Positions 54,570 to 63,626 are shown, counted from the stretch's first letter. The stretch is 64,000 bases of DNA from Saccharophagus sp. K07 (GCF_014336955.1 NZ_QRAI01000002.1:496001-560000); one strand, 5' to 3'. The notes: generated from the letters alone by a model not told the origin. A program made the numbers and translations.

Positions 54570-54836
54570 GTGGAAGAGCGTAGGCGCTATGAGCGGAAAG
54601 CATCCGCTTTTCGGGTCGAAATCACACATCCTTCATTTGGCACCATTGTTGGCTTCACCATGGACATTTCCGATGGTGGGGCTCAGGTCTCCATCGAAAA
54701 CCATCCGACGCCCCCAGTGGGCACGGTCGTGAACGTGGTTTTCAAAAAAATCATTGGCCCTGTTAACGCAGAGCCCGTTCCTATGAAAGTGATGCACAGT
54801 CATAGAAACATTATAGGTCTGATGTTTGTGAAGTAA
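54570..54836 (+). CDS. Single-domain PilZ protein (c-di-GMP receptor)
   Basis: An 88-residue protein starting at GTG 54570 with GAGGAGAG upstream. It is one PilZ domain. The c-di-GMP motif RxxxR is seen at the N-terminus (RRRYERK) and DxSxxG as DISDGG. Length fits a stand-alone PilZ adaptor that binds c-di-GMP and then a partner protein, such as a motility, pilus or exopolysaccharide component. Its 3' end is 8 bases from the convergent LRR lipoprotein gene. The partner is not indicated. Confidence 0.9.
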   Translation: MEERRRYERKASAFRVEITHPSFGTIVGFTMDISDGGAQVSIENHPTPPVGTVVNVVFKKIIGPVNAEPVPMKVMHSHRNIIGLMFVK

Positions 54837-54844
54837 TGGCTGAA

Positions 54845-55294
54845 TTAGCTGTCACAGTGCTTGGGCGGAACTATGGTGAGTTCTGCCTGTTCCAAAGAGA
54901 TCAACTGGTCGCACCGCAGAGCCGGATTATCATTGAGTTTCAGCAAGCGTAGCTTTTTCAATTGGTTCAAGCTGCTGATGTCCTGAAGATCGTTAAAAGA
55001 AACGTCCAATTCTTCCAGCGATGAAAAATGATCTAGCCCGGTAAGGCTTTTTACCCCGGCGTGGCGACAGGTCAGTCGGACGAGTGCGTCTGCCGACGTT
55101 ATCTTTTGATCAATAATCGTTTGTTTAACGCAATTCAGCAGCGCTTCGTCCGCCAGGGAAAATTGGCTGTAGAGCGCTGGTGGAGTGTAAATAGGCTGTT
55201 CGTTCAGTGTCACGGCGTAGCGTCCGCAGGCGCACAGCGCTGCAGCGATGGAAATAGTAGAAATAATCTTGATCGGCATCGCACGGCTGTTCAT
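54845..55294 (-). CDS. Short leucine-rich-repeat lipoprotein
   Basis: A 149-residue predicted lipoprotein. The signal peptide ends at a lipobox-like LCAC (Cys ~23). The C-terminal half has two to three short LRR units of the bacterial type (LTGLDHFSSLEELDVSFNDLQDISSLNQLKKLRLLKLNDN), capped by a final Cys pair (LRCDQL ... PPKHCDS). The middle has the pattern LLNCVKQTIIDQ. Function unknown; a binding or scaffolding role in the envelope is likely. The start may be ATG 55294 or the in-frame ATG at 55279. Confidence 0.72.
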   Translation of the reverse strand: MNSRAMPIKIISTISIAAALCACGRYAVTLNEQPIYTPPALYSQFSLADEALLNCVKQTIIDQKITSADALVRLTCRHAGVKSLTGLDHFSSLEELDVSFNDLQDISSLNQLKKLRLLKLNDNPALRCDQLISLEQAELTIVPPKHCDS

Positions 55295-55518
55295 AGCGTT
55301 TCCTTTGAAATAGAGCGGGGGAGAAATTTGTTGGATGGTAGCAAGTTCAGCAACGATTCATAAGCGCCTGCTAAATTCATAGGGCCTGCTAAATTGTCAT
55401 TGCAGTCCCTCTGAGGGTCGTTAAAATACCGCGGCCCACGGGTCCGCAGGCGTCTGTGACATTTATGCGGGCCTGAGAAAAGCACGACAAATTAAAACGA
55501 ATTAACTGGAGACATCCT

Positions 55519-56169
55519 ATGCGTAAATTAACTGTGGCTTTGCTGGCCTTAGTATTGGCAGCTTGTACCACCCTGGATCCATACACTGGGGAAACAAAAA
55601 CCAGTAATGCTGCAAAAGGGGCTGGTGTAGGTGCGGTTGCTGGCGCTGTAGTAGGTGCTGCAACATCCAGTAAAAGCGACCGTAAAAAAGGCGTATTGAC
55701 TGGCGCAGTTGCAGGAGCTGCTATTGGCGGTGGAGTGGGTGTTTACATGGATAACCAGGAAAAAGCTCTGCGTGAACGTCTCGCAGGTTCCGGTGTTCAA
55801 GTGCGTCGCGAAGGCAACAACATTCAACTGATCATGCCTGGCAACATTACTTTCGCTACCAATCGAAGCGATATCCGCAGCGACTTTTATCCAGTTCTGG
55901 ATTCTGTTGCGCAAGTGTTGGCGGAATTCAAAAAGACCCGCATTAAAGTTTCTGGACATACCGATAACACTGGCGGTGCCGATCTTAACCAGCGTTTGAG
56001 TGAAGATCGTGCAGCAAGCGTCAAAAACTATCTGATTGGCAAAGGTGTTGCGTCTGGTCGAATCAACTCTATCGGCTACTCCTATCGTTATCCTATCGCC
56101 TCCAACTCCACGGCATCTGGCCGCGAAGCCAACCGCAGGGTAGAGCTGGAACTCGAGCCAATCGAATAA
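55519..56169 (+). CDS. OmpA-family lipoprotein (YiaD-like)
   Basis: A 216-residue outer membrane lipoprotein. Lipobox LAAC with Cys at residue 16. Residues ~30-80 form a glycine-zipper stretch (GAGVGAVAGAVVGAATS, GAVAGAAIGGGVGVYMD) that can insert in membrane. The C-terminal OmpA domain (~90-216) binds peptidoglycan: the GHTDNTGGADLNQRLSEDRAASV motif includes the diaminopimelate-binding Asp and Arg. It resembles E. coli YiaD and Pseudomonas OmpA-like lipoproteins. A strong terminator follows. Confidence 0.92.
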   Translation: MRKLTVALLALVLAACTTLDPYTGETKTSNAAKGAGVGAVAGAVVGAATSSKSDRKKGVLTGAVAGAAIGGGVGVYMDNQEKALRERLAGSGVQVRREGNNIQLIMPGNITFATNRSDIRSDFYPVLDSVAQVLAEFKKTRIKVSGHTDNTGGADLNQRLSEDRAASVKNYLIGKGVASGRINSIGYSYRYPIASNSTASGREANRRVELELEPIE

Positions 56170-56190
56170 TCCCTCGCTGTAGAGATATCG

Positions 56191-56217
56191 AAAAAACGGG
56201 CTTCGGCCCGTTTTTTT
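56191..56217 (+). terminator. Intrinsic terminator of the OmpA lipoprotein gene
   Basis: AAAAAACGGGC (56191-56201), loop TTCG, GCCCGTTTTTT (56206-56216) and one more T. Confidence 0.95.
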
Positions 56218-56268
56218 ATGTGCTGGATTCTGCATTTTCTGTTTTGGGGTTGACTGATGGATATGGGG

Positions 56269-56303
56269 TGCTAAATTTTTAGCATGGTGCTAAAAATTTA
56301 GCA
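56269..56303 (+). promoter_or_regulatory. Tandem BlaI-type operators
   Basis: Two 16-base inverted repeats, TGCTAAATTTTTAGCA (56269-56284) and TGCTAAAAATTTAGCA (56288-56303), separated by TGG, end ten bases before the repressor start codon. Their dyad layout fits dimeric BlaI/MecI repressors and indicates autoregulation of the operon. Confidence 0.8.
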
Positions 56304-56313
56304 GGTCAGCTAG

Positions 56314-56712
56314 ATGTCATCCTTTTCACTTCAACAATTGAGTCGGCGTGAGCGGCAAATCATGGAGATTCTCTATGAGCATCAAGCCTGCTCTGCACAA
56401 GACATTCAAGATCATTTGCCTGATCCGCCAAGTTATTCCGCCGTGCGCGCATTGCTGGCGCGACTGGTCGAAAAAGACGTTGTGCAATTTCGTCAGGAAG
56501 GTGCGCGCTATATCTACTTTCCCAAGGTGGCAGAAAAAAAAGCCCAGCAATCTGCACTCAGTCGTTTGCTCAAAACGTTTTTTAAAGGCTCTCCAGCGCA
56601 GGCAGCCAGCGCCTTGCTGGATATGGACGCCGATGCGATGACCGCGCGTGAAATAGAGGAATTGGAAAGAAAAATAAAACAGTTGAAAGCGCGTAAGAAT
56701 AACGACGACTAA
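56314..56712 (+). CDS. BlaI/MecI/CopY-family transcriptional repressor
   Basis: A 132-residue winged-helix repressor of the penicillinase repressor family. The DNA-binding domain is clear (LSRRERQIMEILYEHQACSAQDIQDHLPDPPSYSAVRALLARLVEKDVVQ), as is the wing (EGARYIYFP). The C-terminal dimer helix is present and ends in a basic segment. Relatives are inactivated by proteolysis by a cognate M56 sensor peptidase, which is encoded 24 bases downstream. Two operators just upstream suggest that it represses itself and the two following genes. Confidence 0.93.
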   Translation: MSSFSLQQLSRRERQIMEILYEHQACSAQDIQDHLPDPPSYSAVRALLARLVEKDVVQFRQEGARYIYFPKVAEKKAQQSALSRLLKTFFKGSPAQAASALLDMDADAMTAREIEELERKIKQLKARKNNDD

Positions 56713-56736
56713 CTTCGGCAAATCAGGGCAGCTGCG

Positions 56737-58167
56737 ATGGAAATCGACGTTCTGAATCAAGTTTTTGGGGTTTTGCTAAAAGCATGGATTTTGGTTGCAA
56801 CTGCGCTGCTTCTTGTTGATAGGAGCCGCAACAGCTCCGCTGGGACATTGCACTCTGTTTTGCTCGTGGTTCTGTTGGGGGTCGGTGCTGTGCCTTTGTT
56901 AAATGGCATGATGCCTGTCTTGCATATCTCGATTTTGCCCCCGTGGGCGGAATTAAAAATTCAGTTTTCTTTCGCTCGGGAAGACATAAATTTTTATTTT
57001 TCTCTGGCGGCCATTTGCTATTTTGCAGTGATCTGCCTTCTCTGGGCAAAACGCTTTCTTCAAGTATTATTTGTAATCGCTCTGGGATGCCGCGCAAAAC
57101 GACTTGATATTGCTGATCATGTCGAGCTCGTAAAAGAAATATCCGCAATTTTTTCTGTCCGGCGCTCCATCGATCTGCGTTACTCCGATCATGTGCGCAC
57201 CCCGTTAACTTATGGCGTCTTTCGTCCCGTGATCTTAATGCCGCGAGAAAGTTTGTTGTGGCGGCATGACAGAGTGCGGCGCTTTCTTTTGCATGAAATG
57301 GCACATATTGCTCGCCATGATTGGCTGGCGAAATTTATCGGATACTGTGTTGCGGCATGTTTTTGGATTATTCCATCAGTTTGGGTGCTGCAGCGAAAAT
57401 TGGAATGGTTGGCAGAACTGGCTTGTGACGACAAGGTTATTACCATAGCGGGAAGACGGACGGATTACGCCGATGATTTGCTGGCCTTGACCAGCGAAGT
57501 GCAGCAACCCATAGCCGGCGCAGTTGCACTTACGGAAGCAGGTAGCCATTTTGATCGGATTTCCGCAGTGTTGGATGGCTCTAGGATCCGCCAAACCAGC
57601 CAGGTGAAATTCTGTATCTATTCACTTACCTATTGTGCGGCTCTGTTGCTTTGCAGCTCGGTAAAATTATCGCCAATTGCCGCAAATAGTGAGACCGAGT
57701 ACGAATTTTATTCTCTTAAAACCATGCCGATTGTTGCGGATGCTGGCGAAGAAGGGAAAGACTTTAATTTTGATGATCGCGACCTTCTTCAGCATGAAAT
57801 TCAGAAGGAAATACTGTCCGTCGCTGATGTTTCATATCCATTCGACTTGGAAGCTCGTGCAAACATTTACGATAGAAATTTGGATCTCGGGCGATTCGAT
57901 ATGGAACTTATGCAGGTAATTACGATTATTCCAGAATATCCACCTGAGGCATTGAAAAAAGCCCAAAAAGGTGTGGTGGAACTTGAGTTTTCAGTATTGC
58001 CGGATGGGCGGACAACCGATGTGAGAGTTTTGCGTTCTGAACCCAAAGGAGTATTCGATAAAGTAGCAATTAATGCGGTTCGCCATTATCGATTTACCCC
58101 GCGCGCGCAAACAACTGCGAGTATGACCAAAGTATTCGAATTTAAATTGCTTGAGGATGCAAAGTAA
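56737..58167 (+). CDS. BlaR1-like M56 membrane metallopeptidase fused to a C-terminal TonB domain
   Basis: A 476-residue inner membrane protein. About four or five helices (near 7-25, 35-53, 86-105, 200-220 and 289-306) surround an M56 peptidase domain with zinc motif HEMAH (186-190) and a downstream Glu in ELACDD. The periplasmic C-terminus has no penicillin-binding sensor domain. Residues ~385-476 are instead a TonB C-terminal domain (YPPEALKKAQKGVVELEFSVLPDGRTTDVRV ... AINAVRHYRFTPR). With the BlaI-type repressor upstream and a TonB protein downstream, it is probably the sensor protease of a three-gene system. The inducing signal is unknown. Confidence 0.88.
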   Translation: MEIDVLNQVFGVLLKAWILVATALLLVDRSRNSSAGTLHSVLLVVLLGVGAVPLLNGMMPVLHISILPPWAELKIQFSFAREDINFYFSLAAICYFAVICLLWAKRFLQVLFVIALGCRAKRLDIADHVELVKEISAIFSVRRSIDLRYSDHVRTPLTYGVFRPVILMPRESLLWRHDRVRRFLLHEMAHIARHDWLAKFIGYCVAACFWIIPSVWVLQRKLEWLAELACDDKVITIAGRRTDYADDLLALTSEVQQPIAGAVALTEAGSHFDRISAVLDGSRIRQTSQVKFCIYSLTYCAALLLCSSVKLSPIAANSETEYEFYSLKTMPIVADAGEEGKDFNFDDRDLLQHEIQKEILSVADVSYPFDLEARANIYDRNLDLGRFDMELMQVITIIPEYPPEALKKAQKGVVELEFSVLPDGRTTDVRVLRSEPKGVFDKVAINAVRHYRFTPRAQTTASMTKVFEFKLLEDAK

Positions 58168-58215
58168 CTAATCGCCGCAACAACAATAAATTAGCGGCAC
58201 ATTGGAGGTCATCAG

Positions 58216-58866
58216 ATGAGTCTCTCTTCAATTTATCAAGCGTCGAATGCAATCTCATTGCAAAGCACGTCAATAGTGCGGGCGGTGCAAGTTGTGCCTG
58301 CTGCTTTTGTCGCAACAATATTGTTGCTTTTTGGTATGGATTACCTGATTAAACAGGAAAACGAATTTATTGAGCCGGAGCATGTGTTCCGCCCAATACC
58401 GAATCCGGTTCTCGACGAGCCGGGTCCAATCGAAATTCGCTATGAGCGGCCTAAGCCTCCGGATCCGGTGGAGCTGGAGCCAGCGCCGCCGGTCATTGAA
58501 ATCGCTTTAGCGCCGACAAATGACTCTAATTTTGTGCCTCCAACCAAAATTGAAAACCCCATACCGCCCAAAATTGGCGCTGTTTCAGGTGATATCCCTG
58601 TGCCGACAATGCTGGTGCAGCCTTCCTATCCTGCTGTCGCAGCTAATAAGGGAATAGAGGGATATGTGGACGTGGAATTTGATGTTACCCCAACTGGGGC
58701 AACCGACAATATTCGCGTGATCGCGGCGGTGCCTCCCAAGGTCTTTGATGCCGAAACTATAAGAGCAGTGAAACGTTGGAAGTTCAGCCCAGTAATACGC
58801 GATGGTCAGCCAATAGCCTATAAAGGGTTGGTGCACCGGGTAAATTTTGAAATGGAGAAGAAATGA
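58216..58866 (+). CDS. TonB-family energy transducer
   Basis: A 216-residue protein with the standard TonB layout: a short cytoplasmic start, one membrane helix (~27-47, VQVVPAAFVATILLLFGMDYL), a proline-rich periplasmic spacer (RPIPNPVLDEPGP, RPKPPDPVELEPAPP), and a C-terminal domain (~130-216: PSYPAVAANKGIEGYVDVEFDVTPTGATDNIRV ... ETIRAVKRWKFSP). It carries proton-motive energy to outer membrane TonB-dependent receptors. ExbB/ExbD are not nearby. It is the third gene of the BlaI-regulated operon, 48 bases after the M56-TonB gene, and is followed by a terminator. Confidence 0.93.
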   Translation: MSLSSIYQASNAISLQSTSIVRAVQVVPAAFVATILLLFGMDYLIKQENEFIEPEHVFRPIPNPVLDEPGPIEIRYERPKPPDPVELEPAPPVIEIALAPTNDSNFVPPTKIENPIPPKIGAVSGDIPVPTMLVQPSYPAVAANKGIEGYVDVEFDVTPTGATDNIRVIAAVPPKVFDAETIRAVKRWKFSPVIRDGQPIAYKGLVHRVNFEMEKK

Positions 58867-58898
58867 CGTGCATCCTTGCACATAAAGGTTGCATCCTC

Positions 58899-58920
58899 GG
58901 CGCCCTAGGGCGCCTTTTTT
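58899..58920. terminator. Intrinsic terminator between the convergent TonB and RNase II genes
   Basis: GGCGCC-CTAG-GGCGCC (58899-58914) followed by six T on the + strand. It lies between convergent genes and can serve both. Confidence 0.9.
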
Positions 58921-60901
58921 ATTCCTGTTCCGCGAGAACTTCGTCAGATGCGTCTAACTCACTGGTGTCAGTGGGGAATCCGTCTGGCAGAGACATCTGC
59001 ACGCGACGTTTTTCCAGATCGACGCCAGTGACGCGAACCGTGATTACATCATCAAGCGCAAAATGTCGCTCGCCGATCTGAATGGTCATGCGCTTCGCAT
59101 CAAAAACTTTTTCGACTTTTTTCGGAATCTGTACAAAGCCTTCAAAACCGGTTTCCAGCAGTTTTACGCCGAATCCCTGTTGTGTGACTATGCGAATAAC
59201 ACCTTGTCCTTCAAGTCCAATATGGTTGGAAAGATATTGACCAACCAGAATTTGTTCCAGTTGACGGCATGCCTGGCGACCTTGTTGCAAAGTTTCCCGC
59301 AATTCATCCAATACCTTTGCCGGCATTTGCTGAGGTTGTTTGCCGTCCAGAATTTGAATGATGGACCAGTGGTTACACAGATCCACGTAGCGGCGAATGG
59401 GCGACGTGATGGTTGCGTAGTGCTTTACGCCCATGGACAAATGCGGTTCTGCTGCGGTGTTGATTTCGCTGTTTTGCATCATGCGCTTCAGTGGTGCCAA
59501 CAAGGAGCGGTGCTCATCGGAATTTTGCAGCAGGTGAATAAAATCGATATGTCCTTGCAGTTCGTTGATTTGCTCGGAATTAAATTCTTCGCCGAAGTCT
59601 TCGCGAATAACTGCGCGTACTTCACCGATGCGTTCCGGGCGGAATCCGAGATGCGTAGTGAAAACACCGGTTTTATGTTGGGCGAGGAATTCGCCCGCGC
59701 ATATATTTGCGCACAACATGGCTTCTTCGATTAATCGATGCGCGTCATTGCGCTCGCGTTTTTGTACGCTTTCCAACTGCCCTTTGGTGTTGAGGATAAA
59801 GTCGTAATCGAGCTGTTCTTCGTAAACCAAATGATGCTGTTGGCGGTATTTCAGACGTACCTGCGCCAATTTGTTGGCTTCTGTCAGCGACTTTTTGACT
59901 TCATCATCATCGGTAATAGACGGATTTTCGCCTTGTAAAAATGCGCCTACGTCCAAATAAGAAAGTTTGCCGCGCGAGGTAATTTTGCCGAATTGAAATT
60001 GATAATCAGCAATACTGCCGTCGCTGTTGATGTTGATGCGTACCAGCAGGGCGGGGCGGCCGGCATTGGGCAGCAGAGAAAAACTTTCATTTGCCAGTTT
60101 TTCCGGCAGCATGGAAAGAGATCTGCCTGGGAGGTAGACGCTCTGAGCGAAATTACGTGCGGTTTTTGCAACAGGTGTACCCGGTGCCACGAAATGGCCG
60201 GGATCTGCAATGGCAACCCACAATTGCCAGCCGTTTTCTCCGGTTTTTACGTAGATGGCATCATCCATATCGCTGGTGGTTGATGCATCAATGGTGACAA
60301 ATGGCAGTGAAGAGAAATCTTCACGTTTTTCAATATTGATGCCTTTGGCAATTTCTTCTGTTTGCGCCAGCGCATCGCGCGACCAAAAACGGTGCAGGCC
60401 GAACTGTGCGGTCACAATATTGTGATGAATAAAGTCGTCAGTTGGAGAGCCGAGGCGGGCAACAATTTTGGCAGAAGCTTTACCGTCGTCAAACGGGTGT
60501 TTATTCAGTTCTGCCAAGACCCAGTCGTTTTCCTGGCATTTTTTTCTCAACGGAGGGGGAATAAACAGCCAGCGAGCGCCTTGTTCTTCTGCTTGGACGA
60601 AGTGGTTGTTTCCCTTGATTTTGTATCGCCCGACAAATTGCTGAGTGCCTATATTCAGCAATTTTTCCAATTCGGCTTCCAGCTGATTTTTATCGTTTTT
60701 AACGACATTGACCTTGATGCGGTCGCCGGGCAGAACGCGTTGCATGCGCTCAGGATTGAGAAATGCGGTGCGGCCGTCATCGAGTTTCACAAAACCGAAG
60801 CGCCCGTTCGCGCCCACGACAACACCTTCCGCATAATCCTTGCTGGCAAGGATTTCTTTTTTTAACTGCGAAAGTTGGGCGATACTATTTTGGTCTAACA
60901 T
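58919..60901 (-). CDS. rnb: Exoribonuclease II-type 3'-5' exoribonuclease (RNB family)
   Basis: A 660-residue cytoplasmic processive exoribonuclease. The start is ATG 60901 (MLDQNSIAQLSQLKKEIL) with GGGG upstream; the frame extends to 61024 without similarity. Order: cold-shock domains (~20-180), RNB catalytic domain (~185-520) with the magnesium aspartates in TIDASTTSDMDDA, and the C-terminal S1 domain (~570-650: GQGVIRIVTQQGFGVKLLETGFEGFVQI). Length matches RNase II (Rnb) rather than RNase R, which is about 150 residues longer with a basic tail. Confidence 0.92.
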   Translation of the reverse strand: MLDQNSIAQLSQLKKEILASKDYAEGVVVGANGRFGFVKLDDGRTAFLNPERMQRVLPGDRIKVNVVKNDKNQLEAELEKLLNIGTQQFVGRYKIKGNNHFVQAEEQGARWLFIPPPLRKKCQENDWVLAELNKHPFDDGKASAKIVARLGSPTDDFIHHNIVTAQFGLHRFWSRDALAQTEEIAKGINIEKREDFSSLPFVTIDASTTSDMDDAIYVKTGENGWQLWVAIADPGHFVAPGTPVAKTARNFAQSVYLPGRSLSMLPEKLANESFSLLPNAGRPALLVRININSDGSIADYQFQFGKITSRGKLSYLDVGAFLQGENPSITDDDEVKKSLTEANKLAQVRLKYRQQHHLVYEEQLDYDFILNTKGQLESVQKRERNDAHRLIEEAMLCANICAGEFLAQHKTGVFTTHLGFRPERIGEVRAVIREDFGEEFNSEQINELQGHIDFIHLLQNSDEHRSLLAPLKRMMQNSEINTAAEPHLSMGVKHYATITSPIRRYVDLCNHWSIIQILDGKQPQQMPAKVLDELRETLQQGRQACRQLEQILVGQYLSNHIGLEGQGVIRIVTQQGFGVKLLETGFEGFVQIPKKVEKVFDAKRMTIQIGERHFALDDVITVRVTGVDLEKRRVQMSLPDGFPTDTSELDASDEVLAEQE

Positions 60902-61063
60902 GGAAAACCCCACGGCTGTCTGAGGTGGCGCATCATACCAGCTCGGGCATGAATCGATAAGCTCGGACACGAGCCGTAGCGGCATTTGGCGCCAAATTGG
61001 ACAAGTCCTAAAAATTCGTAGCAAAAATCTATCGTTTTTACGATAAACGAGAACCTGCGTTTT

Positions 61064-61330
61064 ATGTCAGTTAGCAAGATTTCTTCCGATCAGCTTCAGC
61101 CGGGGCGCTATCGCCATTACAAAGGCCACGACTATGAAGTGTTCGGTGTCGCCCGCCATTCGGAAACCGAGGAGCCGTTGGTGGTATACCGCTGCTTGTA
61201 CGGTGATTTCAGCCTGTGGGTGCGTCCATTGGCGATGTTCCAGGAGTCGGTTTCCGTGGGCGGGGAGAGCGTCGCCCGCTTTACCTATGTCGGACCCATG
61301 GAGGAATCGACGGGACTCGGACGTGGCTGA
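61064..61330 (+). CDS. DUF1653 domain protein
   Basis: An 88-residue small beta-rich protein of the DUF1653 family: GRYRHYKGHDYEVFGVARHSETEEPLVVYRCLYGD and WVRPLAMFQESV are the family core. Function unknown; members are found beside many unrelated genes. The tadA start codon overlaps its last eight bases, indicating translational coupling. Confidence 0.92.
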   Translation: MSVSKISSDQLQPGRYRHYKGHDYEVFGVARHSETEEPLVVYRCLYGDFSLWVRPLAMFQESVSVGGESVARFTYVGPMEESTGLGRG

Positions 61331-61799
61331 CAGCGATCACATATTTATGCAGGCGGCGCTGGCACTTGCTGAGCAGGCGGCGCAAGCAGGAGAGGTTCCA
61401 GTGGGAGCGGTGGTTGTACAAAACGGGGAGATCATTGGCCGCGGCTGGAATCGCCCCATCAGCACCAATGACCCGACCGCGCACGCCGAAATTGTGGCTT
61501 TGCGGGACGCCGCGCATAACTGCAGCAACTATCGCCTGCCGGAAACAACGCTCTATGTGACCATCGAACCCTGCACTATGTGCGTCGGGGCCATGATCCA
61601 TGCGCGCGTTCAGCGGGTGGTATTCGGCGCGCCTGAACCCAAAGCAGGTGCTCTGATCAGCCAGCTTCAGTTGGCTGAGGAAACCCACTGGAATCATCGC
61701 TTGGAAGTCGCCAGTGGCGTTTGCTCGGAGGAGGCCGCCGATCTTATGCGCTCGTTCTTCCAGTTGCGTCGTCTGCAAGCGAAGAGCAAGCCCGGTTAA
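61323..61799 (+). CDS. tadA: tRNA adenosine(34) deaminase TadA
   Basis: A 158-residue cytoplasmic zinc deaminase that converts adenosine 34 of tRNA-Arg(ACG) to inosine. The start is GTG 61323, overlapping the DUF1653 stop; the frame runs open upstream but the family begins here (ADSDHIFMQAALALA). Active site: HAE (His ligand and catalytic Glu) and PCTMC (two Cys ligands). The substrate-binding NDPTAHAE and VVFGAPEPKAGA segments are typical. It ends 3 bases from the convergent mltF gene. Confidence 0.97.
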   Translation: MADSDHIFMQAALALAEQAAQAGEVPVGAVVVQNGEIIGRGWNRPISTNDPTAHAEIVALRDAAHNCSNYRLPETTLYVTIEPCTMCVGAMIHARVQRVVFGAPEPKAGALISQLQLAEETHWNHRLEVASGVCSEEAADLMRSFFQLRRLQAKSKPG

Positions 61800-61802
61800 G
61801 CC

Positions 61803-63332
61803 TTACATGGATTTGGTGGTGAGGGCGCGCGAGGCGAAATTCTGATTGGCGATGGCTTCGCTGATGATGAAGTTAAAGTCGTCTTCTGGTGGCTCTGAAG
61901 CATTCATGACAAGAGCTGCACGGCGATCCTGCTCCAGATCGTTCCAGGCCAATATGGTGTAGAAGTTGCGAATATTCTGCACGTAATCAACGGCTTCCTG
62001 CCCGCGCGCGTATCCGTGTTTGGTGAACTTGTAATACTGCCGCTTGGACAGGAGTGGCAGATAATCTTTTACATCACTCCAGCGATTCGGATTGGCGCCG
62101 TGTTGTTGCGCCAGAATGCGGGCATCTTCCAGGTGACCAAAGCCAATGTTGTAGGCGGCCAAGGCGAGCCAAATGCGCTCTTCGCCCTTAACACTGGCAG
62201 GAATTCGGTCGAGCAGCTTGCGGAAGTAGCGCGTTCCGCCCTCAATGCTTTGTTCGGGATTGAGGCGGTTTTTGATGTTCATTTCCTTGGCTGTGGAAAG
62301 CGTCAGCATCATAAAACCGCGCACGCCCGTGGGGGATTTTGCGAGAGGATCCCAGTGGGATTCCTGGTAGCTCAACGCCGCCATCAACAGCCAATCCAGT
62401 CCGTTTTCCTCTGCGGCTGCTTTGATTTTGTCGCGCCACTGGGGCAAGCGCTCTTTGATTCGGCTGGCGAATACCAGTGCATCGTTATGATGAATACCCC
62501 TGCTGCTGTGGAAGCGCTCCTGCAGGTCAGCCAACGCACCACTTTGCTCCATGGTGGTAAGGAATTCGTTGGCGGCGTCCAGCAGACTGGTGTCGGAAGA
62601 CTGTGGGAACGCCCAGGCCAAAGGTTCTGCTTCACTGATATTGAAGGCGACTTTGGCTTTTGGATATACGGCAGAGTTGAGTGCAAATGCGTTGGAATCG
62701 ATTACCGCGTAGTCGATCTTGTGGTTGTGCACCATTTCGAGCAGGTCGAGCATTTCAACATCCGGGCGCTCTTCCCAAGTCAGCTCGGGGTGCTGCTTTT
62801 GCAGTTCGCGCAGACGCTCGGCGTGGGAGCTGCCGCTCATCACCACGATCTGTTTGCCTTCAAGGTCTTCCAAAGAGGTTGGGCGACGTGTCCCAGAGTG
62901 GTAAATCACCTGCTGAGTGACATAGGCATAGGGGCGACTGAAGGTGACGCTGCGTTGGCGGCGTTCGGTAACGGTGAGTCCAGCAGCGGCGAAGTTTCCT
63001 TTGCGACCAACTTCGTCAAAGATGCGGCTGATGTCTTCCTGTTCGACGATTTCCAGCTCCACGCCCAGACGTTTGGCGAAGGTGTTGGCCAGGCTGTATT
63101 CGAACCCGGTGAGTCCATCAGTACCTTCGTAATAAGTGGTTGGACCGTTGCGAGAAATGATGGTCAGCTTGCCGCTGGATTGGATTTGTTCGAGAGTGGT
63201 CGGCATTCGACTGGCGACCAAGGGGGCTGACACTGCAGCAGCAAATGCCAGCAGTTTGATTTGCTGCGCTAAGCGGCGCAGTCCAAACCAAACAGCTCGG
63301 CACTTCTGTTTCAAGTGTTGTTTCAGTTCCAT
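61803..63332 (-). CDS. mltF: Membrane-bound lytic murein transglycosylase F
   Basis: A 509-residue envelope enzyme that cleaves the MurNAc-GlcNAc bond to 1,6-anhydro products. The start is ATG 63332 with GGAG six bases upstream; an earlier in-frame ATG at 63377 adds 15 residues. An N-terminal hydrophobic segment (LLAFAAAVSAPLVA) targets export, but no lipobox is evident. Residues ~55-290 form a type 3 solute-binding regulatory domain (GKLTIISRNGPTTYYEGTDGLTGFEY), and ~310-480 the SLT catalytic domain, with the Glu in ALSYQESHWDP and GVRGFMMLTLSTAKE. Its products feed the AmpG/AmpD pathway. It is divergent from purL, as in Pseudomonas. Confidence 0.95.
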   Translation of the reverse strand: MELKQHLKQKCRAVWFGLRRLAQQIKLLAFAAAVSAPLVASRMPTTLEQIQSSGKLTIISRNGPTTYYEGTDGLTGFEYSLANTFAKRLGVELEIVEQEDISRIFDEVGRKGNFAAAGLTVTERRQRSVTFSRPYAYVTQQVIYHSGTRRPTSLEDLEGKQIVVMSGSSHAERLRELQKQHPELTWEERPDVEMLDLLEMVHNHKIDYAVIDSNAFALNSAVYPKAKVAFNISEAEPLAWAFPQSSDTSLLDAANEFLTTMEQSGALADLQERFHSSRGIHHNDALVFASRIKERLPQWRDKIKAAAEENGLDWLLMAALSYQESHWDPLAKSPTGVRGFMMLTLSTAKEMNIKNRLNPEQSIEGGTRYFRKLLDRIPASVKGEERIWLALAAYNIGFGHLEDARILAQQHGANPNRWSDVKDYLPLLSKRQYYKFTKHGYARGQEAVDYVQNIRNFYTILAWNDLEQDRRAALVMNASEPPEDDFNFIISEAIANQNFASRALTTKSM

Positions 63333-63626
63333 TGATGCTCCCGTCTTTACCGTTATCGTCGCAAGGTTCCTGTCCATCGGGCTGTTAACAGCGACGCAAA
63401 ATTGTGAAGTTGAACAAATTTTGTTCGATTTTATCTAAACGAAACCTGGCTGCCTAGCTTGCGAAACGGCGGATTTTGCGGTATTGACGAGCAATTCATT
63501 ATAAAAATCTGTGCGTTAGACAACGTTTGAATATAGGCGCGGTTCCCAAGTGGGATGTCCCCATGCGGCATTTACAGTACAATGCCCACCCGATTTTCTG
63601 CCCCCTCTTTTTGAGAAATCTTAGTT

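Noticed and set aside
63515-63530. PurR-like box upstream of purL
   Set aside because: Only about 9 of 12 core positions match, and it is uncertain whether this lineage has an E. coli-type PurR.
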